Assembly: GCF_032118995.1 (NCBI RefSeq)
Contig: NC_092657.1
Coordinates: forward strand, 11,480,391 to 11,544,390
DNA from: Asterias amurensis
Lineage: Eukaryota; Echinodermata; Asteroidea; Forcipulatida; Asteriidae
Direction of reading: 5' to 3'
DNA: 64,000 bases
Shown: positions 57,001 to 64,000 of the stretch, piece after piece
Position numbering within the stretch: position 1 is the first letter of the stretch
Layout of the letters: each line of letters starts with the position of its first letter
Translations under genes and position numbers: made by a program
The notes under the pieces: model-generated
Told to the model about the DNA's origin: nothing
The model's input: only the letters and a program-made list of their open reading frames with translations
Databases searched by the model: none

Positions 57001-60000
57001 TTGTGCCCGTACCACAGTTTGAACCATCAGGTATCGCTTGTCCCTCATGTTACGCACAAAGCTGAGTACATCGACCTGTCCTTCTGCCTGAGCCTGTTCC
57101 ATCATGGCATCCAATGCTATGTAGGTTCCAGTTCGGCCAACTCCGGCACTAGTTAAATCACAAAAAACAGTTTACAATAGTTGCTAAAACAGTAATTAAT
57201 AGTAAAAGGAAAGGCAAATTGTTTTCTCTTACTTTGTTGATACGGCAGGGACGAAACAATATACCTTCATCATGGGAGGCCATCTTGGTTTCCTCAAATT
57301 CAAATCAATGTAACCAAACCGAGGTTGGGGGAAGATATAGTCTGGTTCCTTTTCTTACAATGAATGTTGACATTCATTACTGTTATTGAATAGAGAGAAC
57401 ATGACGAAGATGGTAGCATCATGATAAAGGTCTATATTTAGTGTGAGTATACCTGCAGTGCACGATAGTAGGACCATGCTGGGTTGTTTCTGAGGCGTGT
57501 ACTCGTCCAATAAATTGTAGAAGGGATGAAGACTCAGGTGGTTTCATATCAGGCCACGTGATGTAATGATATTGCAGAATCTCACGGTATTCCCCCTCGG
57601 GCTCGCTGCTCTGTAAAGTGGAAATAAAGTACATTTTATTATACATAAAAAAATTCAACACGATTTAAGCAGCCTGTCGCTTAAAGAAAATGGGCACCTG
57701 TCCATTGGTAAATGTCAAAGACCAGTCTTCTCTCTTGGTAATCTCAACATATGCATAAAATAACAAACCTGTGAAAATTTGAGCTCGATTGATCGTCGGA
57801 GTTGCGAGATAACTATGAAAGAAGAAGTGTGCTTTCAGATGCTTGATTTCGAGACCTCAAATTCTAAACTTGAGGTCTCGAAATCAAATTCGTGGAAAAT
57901 GTCTTCTTTCTCAAAAACTACATTACAGGAGAGGGAGCCGTTTCTAACAATGTTTTATACTATCAACCTCTCCCCATTACTCGCTACCAAGTGAGATTTT
58001 ATGCTGATAATTATTTTGAGTAATTACCACTAGTGTCCACTGCTTTTAAACACCCCTATAAACAGTTAGGCCAAAATCATAGAGCTATGGTCGAAATACA
58101 TTTTTTGAAAACGATGAAAAAAATACATAAATGATTAGAAAATTCGAACTCGTTTGATAGATAAATTCAGACGCGAGACGGTAGGTGTTTAAAACATGTT
58201 AACTTACCTTTGACAAGTGCAAAGTTCTCAAGACGAAGGTCTGACTAGTCTTTTCTTCAACATTTCTGACGAAAATTTCACCATAATTAGTGGAAGACTC
58301 TACGTCTGGCCAGTATTTCTCACATTTATCCTGCATTATATAAAACATATTAACATTAATACAGAAAAAGGAAGGGAAAAAAAAGTGAAATTTATGTTTT
58401 CTTTTCACTCATATTATCTATCCAAGCTTGTAATGACGCCAAACACTGCGACCTACGGCATGCCATTAAGATTGTCCATGAGCTTTGTGTAACCGCACAA
58501 ACTTCTCAGAAGCACATCCTTTAACTCATAAACATTAGGACATCTACACGGTCATCAAGTAAGCTTGTGAATTGATTTCAGTTGTTTTGCTCTCAGTTTA
58601 CCTGCAAACCAGTTTTTACAAATGACGAATGAAAACAACAAATGTTGTAACCTTTCCATTCTCCACGAGGTTTGTGAGCATGATGATCTTCCCCACACGT
58701 TCCTGCCAGACCATACGCCACATGTCGTTCACAGTCGTCTGAGTGGGACCTAATTAATGACCAAAAGAATGTTTTATAACTCATCAACATTTTATCTGCG
58801 AAGTTGAGTCCAAGGAGCACGTGTCAATTTAACCAACCGCCCCAAACCCGCGAGGTACCTGCCGGTTCTTGTTGTGGTTCAGGTTTTCACAACATAAACG
58901 ACTCGCTGCGATGATTAATCCGCATGACCGATTTCTAACTCACTTGCTTTTAAATGAACTACTATCACAATGGGTCTGCAATTGGTAGTTTGCTCTAAGC
59001 AAAAAGGCACGATGTTTGGAATAAGGTTCTTTTATATAAAAACTAACAGTTTGTACTTCTAAAATCGATTGTATTTGACTCACCTTGGCATGCGATATAT
59101 TTGGCATCGTACTTGTATCCCTGTAAAGATTTCAAAGTAAAAATCAGCTGAGTTCTCATCTAGAAATTAAGCACTATCATGATTATTAATCGTGGGAGTG
59201 TTAAAAATAAAATAAAAAATTCACACATACGTCAATGTAACATGCGTTAATGTAGTCGGAATGTGGATGTCCTTCAAGTGGCTCAAGCACAACACGTGAG
59301 TGGTCGTCTGAAGAAGAAAAAAATATATATGTAAAAAACAGTGACGTTTAAATGACTTGAGGAAAAGCCAAACAAAACAGTGGTTATTATTGTTAATTTT
59401 GCTTTACATGTCAATGAGACATTTTTACAAAGTTACCTACCGTTAGTCATTACTGCACATAAGAAGTGAATAACTTATTAATTGTAAACTTTGGCATCAA
59501 ATTTTGCAATATGTGCAGTAAGTTGAAGCAGAGTGTCACTGGTGTCAGTGACACTGGCCTTCCAAAGCTACCACAATATTAGTCAATAATTTGTTTTGAT
59601 AGGTCACCAGCAAACTCAAATTTAGTTGTTAAATTTGTAACAAAAAGTATAATCAATGTGACGTGAATTTATTTATTTTTTTTATTCAATACATGCTTTA
59701 TATTTTATTTTTATTTGAATAAAATACAAGAAGGATCTATCAAACATACTAATCAAATATAGTATGGAAATATTGACTGCTATGAGGGGCACAGTTAAAA
59801 TTATAGGCCCAAGGTGATGTCAAAACAATGACTATGCCCGAAGCGAAGCTGAGGGCATAGTCATGGTTTTGACATCACCGAGGGCCTATAATTTCAACTG
59901 TCCCCCAAATAATAAGCAGTCAATATTACTTTTATATACCAAACAATGTAGATTCTTCTAATCTGATTGGTTATCATGAACTGGGCCTTGATTTTGAAGT

Positions 60001-63000
60001 GAATACAAAAAAAAGTGTATGCCTCAGTGGAAAGTGATTGGGCTAGTGTTTAATAGGTTGGGTTGAACCAAGGCCTAAAGCTTGCTTTTTAACCAAAGAC
60101 CTCTGGATTAAAACGTGTACTTACATGCAGAGATATTTTTGTATCTGTTCTTCTTCTTGTTCGCATCATCCAATGCGACCGTCTGGGGACGGTTGGGTGC
60201 AGGTGGGAGCGTCTTATAGAAACGAATAGTAACAGAACAAATTGTAATATTTTGAGGGAATTAATACGCATTTTTGTTCAAACTCATTCTTTCGGAGCGA
60301 ATCTTAAAGCATTATATGGGAGACAAAAATGGGTTCTTACAGTCATTTAGGAAGTTTTTAAGAGTCAAACGGTCTTATAGTCGCTAGTTGTTTTGATCGA
60401 ATTTCAATTTCAGTGTTCCTATTCAATAAAAACAAGTACATGTATATTTTTGGAGTGTGACGTCGTTTGGTGATTTTGGATGATAACAAATTTTGCAGTC
60501 TTGGGGCACTAAATTAAATACGATGGCTTTTAACATAAGACTTGCGCAACTTCCCCCACCTTCTTAGTGAATCTATCTAGTAGAAAATCGTTGCATAACA
60601 GAACTGAATTTCAACTTGGCGACCCCTTTTAAGAAGCGGAGAATGTTAGACACCGGTTAAATGTACCTCAAAATCTTGCTGAAATGCATTGATCTTTCCA
60701 GACTTTCTTGCTTTGATAAACCGTGCTAGATCAGTCATGGTCACGGCTCCCGTAGTTGATGAGCCAGATGCGCCCTTAACAGCACTCTTTGACTTGGGTC
60801 TGGACCTAATATTCGGCTTCTGCTTAATAGTCGGCTTGGTGGATGTTGACGGACCGGCACCGGACTGATCCTTAGTGGGTGATTTCGGTGCAGATGGGCC
60901 GGGGATACTGGCTGACTGTCCGGAGGAATGGTCGGTAGATGAACGGGACACTTTGTCAACGGCTGCATCACAGCCACGATTTGAAAGCTCAATGTCTGAA
61001 GAAGTAAAGTTACTCTTGGAGTTAAATTGCTGTTTTTGTTTTTGGTTTTTTTTGTTACGTTAAGTAACAAATTACACAACAAAGGTTTTCTAGTGTGTGA
61101 CGACGTCGGTTAAAGTGGTTTGTAATACGTGTCTGAAAGTCAACAAAACAAGTTGCGGACTATATTTGTTCGATCATTCTCAAACTTTTCCAAGTTTTCT
61201 CTCTACACTCGTGATTAAGCCTTTTAGTGGGAGTAATTATCTTTAAAGATAAGTGTGGCAACATTTGTCTAGGCCCATATGCCACCTTAACTTTGCCTCG
61301 ACAAAAATGAACTATTAATTAGTAAACTGTTGGAAACGTCATACCTTCATAGTCTGGTGGGTTTTGAGAAACTGCATTCACAACATTCTGCCCATCCACT
61401 GCCTTTCCTTCTTTCCACTGGCGTCTTCAAGAGAAAACAAGTATACAGCCAGTTAATTGAGCACACAATTGAAAAGTAATAAATTCGGTGGGACATCTTT
61501 GAGCTTGTTCAAAAGCATCGTGGAGGGTACTCATACACAATATGGCCTAAACTTCAAACTGTTTAAATATTAAATATAATTATACAATACAATACAACAC
61601 AATAATCTTTAGTAGATCCCCAAAAGGGTAGTTATAATGCTCACATACAGTAAAAACATTGACACATTAAAAACATTACAAAACAGACAATGGCTATATA
61701 CAATTACAAGAAAAACCACTAAAAAGCGATAAGAAAAATACCGGAGACTGGGCGATAAATTTATTATAACGTTTAAAATTTAGAAGAAAACTACTGGAGA
61801 CTGGGCGATAATTTATAATTAACGTTTAAAATTGAGATTGTGGTATGTTATTGCACGAGGGATAAATGAGGATGGGTAGCGGTTTGTCGCAGAATATGGC
61901 ACTCGCATACGACCAGACCTTGGGATCAACTGGCTGGCAAGCGCATCATGAAGCGGATGGTTAGCATTATTCAGTAGCATTGTTAGCTTGCCAGCCAGCA
62001 GATCCCCATATGCTGTGTCAACAAACGGCCGCGACTCCCCAATAATCCTTATAGTGCAACTAATAAGTATCATTTTGATTTTTGCCCTCACTTATAGGCA
62101 GTATTACGCAATAATCCGACTGGGGTGATACGGACCATCAGCACAAAGGGGGACAGTTTCCACCAACGTTACAGCAGGGTAAGAATAGTTATTACTTACT
62201 AGTAAAGCATTTTCCTTATACACTATTACTTTTGCCTGAAGACAACCAAAACAATTAAAACTTACATGAAAACAAGGGCGAGCAAAACAATGATCACTAA
62301 CACCAGAAGAATTAGTATAACGGCAACAACCGATCCAGCAGCGTTAGGCTCCGAGTAGTCTCCATCCACTACGATATATAATATTAAGAGCATACAATGA
62401 CATTTTAATAATTACGAAGAATAGCAGATGACTTGCTTATTGCACTTTCGTTCGGGTTTTACTGTATCTTTGTTATATAGGACATCTCTTTGTTACTCCT
62501 TATTGTGCTTGATATGGAGCAAGATGCATGGTGTCCCGCGCCCCTCTGTTGTGTCTTTAGTGTGTCCTTGGAATTTCATACACAAACTTTAGATGACTTT
62601 TAGGGGTGGTCTTAAAAGTGTTACCTTAATGTGTATTACAGTATGGAAACATGTGGGGTACCTCTTGCCCCTATAATGGCATACCAACATTTTTTTTTTT
62701 TCCCGGGTGCTAACAGTTTCTGATTTATATACGGTTTTTACGGATTCAACTTTACTCCTTGAATCCACTTTCGGAATGAACGATATCTTAAGAGTTACCT
62801 TCAAGGGGTATGATTAATTAACCCAAGTACAGTCACCAGTGGTTTCATAACCTTGTACTCTTATAACATTAAGATGATTGTGTAACGCACGAGATTCTTT
62901 AGGAAGGATGGTGCGTTGTTGGCGAAAATATGGGGGGAAAATGTTTGCAGCAACTGGCTCGGAGATCAACCTGATATTTAACTAAATTTAAATTTTATCA

Positions 63001-64000
63001 AACTCACCCTCAACTGTCAATGGGTCGTCATTCCAAACTACGCTTGCTCTCTATGGCAAAAGAAGAAGAAAACTAATATCAAATTTGCATCGGGGATAAC
63101 TAAGGCAATAAAAACTTCAGTACTACATTGGTAATTGGTTTTGGTTGCAAAACACAATGCAAGTTAAGGTACATGCAATTATACTTAATGGTTCTTGTTT
63201 GGCTTCCTTTGATCGTATAATAACTTGCTTCGGCATACCTTTTCATTTATTCTGCTGACAGCACCGACGTAAATCTCGTACACAGCGCCCTCTTGCAGAG
63301 GTGGGTTCCAGTACCTGCCGTATGTTATGTTGTCACCAATGACAAACTTTCCTGGGAGTCTTCCAGGTAATTCAGCAGCAACGTAAGCAGAAGGATCCTC
63401 GCCATGGTGTCGAAATTCAGGCGCAGATCGTTTGGATATTTTGCCAGCAATGTTCTTCACACCAATCTGGTAAGAACTTCCAATTCGAAAGAAAGACATC
63501 TGAGCATGTAGAATATTTGAAATACTTATGACATATTGTAGGGTTCGATGTCAGCACATGGGTCCACGATTATGTGCCCATCGTGTTTAAGATGGTTCAT
63601 TTTGCCATTTTAAACGATTTGTTTGTGCTATTTGAATCTTCAGGTAATTCAACCTCATTTAACGAGTATCATTTGAAATATTGTATCATCCACCATTGCC
63701 AATTACGAAAATGACACGGACAAGATTGAGTGACACCCCCTAAGTTACGTGTGTTGTGGTCCAGTCTAGGATATCATAGCATATGAGCCGGCTAGTGTGT
63801 ACGAAACAACATGAATAGTGAAACAATGTCAGTTCTGACCATTGGCATACCTTTAAGTCACTGTATGGATAAGTACACATTCCCTGCAACAATGCAATAT
63901 GTGGAGTTACCGGCATTAATGAGGATACCTTTAAACTTACCCCTCTCATGACATAACCATTTATAAGCAAATTACCTGGTATATTTAGAAGCATTGGTAC
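51003..64000 (-). CDS. receptor-type protein tyrosine phosphatase, 3' part of the gene
   Basis: Single-pass membrane phosphatase acting on phosphotyrosine proteins at the cell surface. I place 22 exons in compatible phases, in transcript order: over 64000-63941, 63883-63851, 63499-63239, 63050-63008, 62368-62266, 61424-61345, 60995-60667, 60212-60125, 59307-59231, 59120-59084, 58749-58652, 58330-58208, 57610-57453, 57148-57013, 55844-55695, 55488-55389, 54872-54796, 54482-54351, 53327-53196, 52676-52525, 51650-51515, 51089-51003. The encoded order is fibronectin-III-like ectodomain end, transmembrane helix, Ser/Pro/Lys-rich juxtamembrane region, D1 with [17 protein letters not shown] and QTV (all catalytic elements), then D2 with WPN and HCIDGEGC, hence catalytically dead by family rules. 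The 5' end with the rest of the ectodomain is outside. The subtype is not determined. It is tail-to-tail with FReD gene 6. Confidence 0.93.
51515..51650 (-). CDS. RPTP D2 P-loop exon (degenerate)
   Basis: 136 bases, encoding [20 protein letters not shown] to [11 protein letters not shown]. Joined to the previous exon the loop reads HCIDGEGC: the invariant Arg is Cys, so D2 cannot bind phosphate normally. Confidence 0.93.
51766..51832 (-). repeat. degenerate tRNA-like SINE head
   Basis: The minus strand shows GATAGCTCAGTTACTAAAAC and GGTTCTAATTCC, tRNA A- and B-box-like blocks in the right order, with poor stem pairing. It lies in an RPTP intron and is not a working tRNA. Confidence 0.5.
52112..52512. 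repeat. complete fold-back MITE, family 1, in an RPTP intron
   Basis: Ends TTAAAGACAATGGACACTAT and TAGTGTCCACTACCTTTAA. Its right end is only 12 bases from the donor side of the exon at 52525-52676. Confidence 0.85.
52525..52676 (-). CDS. RPTP D2 exon with WPN in place of WPD
   Basis: Encodes [20 protein letters not shown] and ends GPLTVHC. The acid Asp is Asn, so the WPD loop is not functional. Confidence 0.92.
53196..53327 (-). CDS. RPTP D2 exon (QYWPEEG)
   Basis: Encodes [20 protein letters not shown] to [13 protein letters not shown]. The donor GTCAGT is inferred from phase and from equal size with its D1 partner; three more bases at the acceptor (an extra CAG) are possible. Confidence 0.8.
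53461..53740. repeat. fold-back MITE, family 1, right end lost
   Basis: Starts TTTTAAAGGCAGTGGACACT and runs to 'tttcattattatctcgcaa'; the end is replaced by the next copy's region. Confidence 0.7.
53780..54139. repeat. fold-back MITE, family 1, second copy in the same intron
   Basis: Diverged left end (ccactgtaaattcattggtaatt), full interior, right end TAGTGTACACTGCCTTTTTAA. Confidence 0.75.
54351..54482 (-). CDS. RPTP D2 exon ([14 protein letters not shown])
   Basis: Encodes [20 protein letters not shown] and [18 protein letters not shown]. Ends at CCG before a GTGTGT donor; the precise end is chosen by phase. Confidence 0.88.
54796..54872 (-). CDS. RPTP D2 exon (77 bases)
   Basis: Encodes [20 protein letters not shown] and ATFLE, the D2 equivalent of the SDYINA exon. 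Confidence 0.9.
55389..55488 (-). CDS. RPTP D2 start exon
   Basis: Encodes [20 protein letters not shown] and [12 protein letters not shown]. Here KNRY is replaced by KNRF, the first sign that D2 is degenerate. Confidence 0.9.
55695..55844 (-). CDS. RPTP D1-D2 linker exon
   Basis: Encodes [20 protein letters not shown] through [17 protein letters not shown], the helical end of D1 and a basic linker. Confidence 0.9.
56339..56796. mobile_element. inverted-repeat element rich in TGTGTCCGCC words, in an RPTP intron
   Basis: Left end 'gccggtgtggcatgcaattatgtcc' and the complement of the right end, 'acggtgtcagatgcaattgtgtccgcc', match. At least six internal 'atgcaattgtgtccgcccgg' type repeats lie in both orientations. 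The open frames on both strands are made by these repeats. Confidence 0.65.
57013..57148 (-). CDS. RPTP D1 catalytic P-loop exon
   Basis: 136 bases encoding (S)[18 protein letters not shown] and ending [11 protein letters not shown]. The signature [10 protein letters not shown] is complete, and the Q of QTV is present, so D1 should be active. Confidence 0.95.
57453..57610 (-). CDS. RPTP D1 exon (WPD loop, ending in HC)
   Basis: Encodes [13 protein letters not shown] with the general-acid Asp of the WPD loop, and ends GPTIVHC, the catalytic cysteine. The split serine codon is completed in the next exon. Confidence 0.94.
57681..58049. repeat. complete fold-back MITE, family 1, in an RPTP intron
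   Basis: Left end slightly diverged (TTAAAGAAAATGGGCACCTG), right end AGTGTCCACTGCTTTTAA. Confidence 0.8.
58208..58330 (-). CDS. RPTP D1 exon (KCEKYWP)
   Basis: Encodes [19 protein letters not shown] and on to [10 protein letters not shown], the KCxxYWP block and following strands. Donor GTAAGT. Confidence 0.92.
58652..58749 (-). CDS. RPTP D1 exon (QGP.. WRMVWQ)
   Basis: Encodes [20 protein letters not shown] and [12 protein letters not shown]. The donor is GTTACA, a less usual but valid GT site. Confidence 0.9.
59084..59120 (-). CDS. RPTP D1 small exon
   Basis: Encodes [12 protein letters not shown], the family's GY...YIA.QGP start. Together with the next exon it equals one D2 exon, so D1 has an extra intron here. 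Confidence 0.88.
59231..59307 (-). CDS. RPTP D1 exon (YDHSRVVL ... SDYINA)
   Basis: 77 bases encoding the invariant DHSRV and DYINA motifs. The D2 counterpart at 54796-54872 is also exactly 77 bases. Confidence 0.93.
59769..59927. repeat. fold-back element with GCGAAGC loop, in an RPTP intron
   Basis: Arms 'atattgactgct.tgagggg.acagt' through 'gatgtcaaaacaatgactatgccc' pair with the right half. The loop reads CCGAAGCGAAGCTGAGGG, like that of 27569-27619. Confidence 0.75.
60125..60212 (-). CDS. RPTP D1 start exon (KNRY loop)
   Basis: Encodes [20 protein letters not shown] and [13 protein letters not shown] is the phosphotyrosine-recognition loop of active PTP domains. Confidence 0.92.
60667..60995 (-). 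CDS. RPTP juxtamembrane exon 2, Ser/Pro/Lys-rich
   Basis: 109 codons, longer than typical for this region. The first 70 are rich in Ser, Pro and Lys and probably disordered. The end, [20 protein letters not shown] followed by QQDFE, is the conserved helix before D1 of RPTPs. Confidence 0.88.
61345..61424 (-). CDS. RPTP cytoplasmic juxtamembrane exon 1
   Basis: Starts [15 protein letters not shown], ends NPPDYE; the tyrosine in PDYED could be a phosphorylation site (inference). Confidence 0.85.
61425..62265. other. RPTP intron with short direct repeat
   Basis: It contains a direct repeat of about 45 bases (gagactgggcgataa.tta...aacgtttaaaatt at 61743-61785 and 61797-61835) and (ATACA)-rich sequence at 61580-61600. 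The 90-codon minus-strand frame at 61819-62091 has no clear domain. Confidence 0.5.
62266..62368 (-). CDS. RPTP transmembrane exon
   Basis: Encodes [12 protein letters not shown] and then a hydrophobic run [20 protein letters not shown] of about 23 residues. The basic stop-transfer residues RQWK begin the next exon. Donor GTAAGT. Confidence 0.92.
63008..63050 (-). CDS. RPTP juxta-membrane ectodomain exon
   Basis: Encodes [14 protein letters not shown]; acceptor CCATAG, donor GTGAGT, ends one base into a codon completed by the next exon. Confidence 0.8.
63239..63499 (-). CDS. RPTP ectodomain exon, fibronectin-III-like end
   Basis: 87 codons. It starts [19 protein letters not shown], the end of a fibronectin-III fold, and continues with [17 protein letters not shown] and [14 protein letters not shown], the membrane-proximal pattern (GD...YxNxPLxxxxxYxI) common in RPTPs. 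Confidence 0.85.
63851..63883 (-). CDS. RPTP ectodomain small exon
   Basis: Thirty-three bases between TTGCAG and GTATGC encode [11 protein letters not shown]. Both splice sites are good and the phase fits its neighbours; the small size makes it the least certain after the edge exon. Confidence 0.5.
63941..64000 (-). CDS. RPTP ectodomain exon, cut by the window edge
   Basis: In frame it reads [17 protein letters not shown] before a GTAAGT donor. The ectodomain assignment is by position; the exon's 5' boundary is not visible. Confidence 0.45.

Noticed and set aside
61819-62091. 90-codon minus-strand open frame in an RPTP intron
   Set aside because: No domain resemblance and no splice fit with the phases of the flanking RPTP exons.
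1-64000. CRISPR array, operon or bacterial features
   Set aside because: Spliced exons, SINEs and poly(A) signals show animal nuclear DNA, and no regular spacer-repeat array exists.

Overview
This is animal nuclear DNA, AT-rich, with split genes, tRNA-derived SINEs and many fold-back DNA elements. It most likely comes from an echinoderm, probably a sea star. That assignment is an inference: it rests on intronless secreted PAN/apple plus fibrinogen-C (FReD) genes in tandem, a receptor tyrosine phosphatase with deuterostome-type exon structure, and a dense family of short inverted-repeat elements whose ends read GGCAGTGGACACTATTGG. No organelle, bacterial or viral gene was recognised.

Layout. 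1-11.8 kb: no working gene; fold-back elements, a transposon nested inside another, a decayed THAP zinc-finger domain, SINE/LINE tails. 11.8-19.5 kb: three minus-strand FReD copies in tandem units of about 3.1-3.5 kb (one pseudogene, one intact, one with a single frameshift). 22.3, 35.3 and 41.3 kb: three intact plus-strand FReD genes. 31-35 kb: a repeat-rich spacer with a 30-bp-class minisatellite and two transposon-like elements. 51.0 to beyond 64 kb: the 3' part of a minus-strand receptor-type protein tyrosine phosphatase (RPTP). I resolve 22 exons covering the end of the ectodomain, the membrane helix, a long juxtamembrane segment, an intact catalytic D1 and a degenerate D2.

How the parts relate. 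The FReD proteins look like secreted lectin-like recognition proteins: signal peptide, four-cysteine PAN/apple domain, then a fibrinogen-like domain with its calcium motif and NCA pocket. Their N- and C-terminal halves are shuffled among paralogues. The gene at 41.3 kb has a 5' half and promoter like the 15.3/11.8 kb genes, and a 3' half and downstream flank like the 22.3 kb gene. The frameshifted 18.5 kb copy is chimeric too. This points to recombination or gene conversion.

A segmental duplication links cluster and RPTP. About 8.2 kb downstream of the 22.3 kb gene is copied as about 9.5 kb downstream of the 41.3 kb gene. The latter copy includes the real last RPTP exon (51003-51089); the former carries an orphan duplicate of it (30603-30689). 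Thus the 41-51 kb copy is probably the source. The most interesting theme is this mosaic, recently rearranged lectin-gene array. All homology statements come from reading the sequence by eye, not from alignment software.
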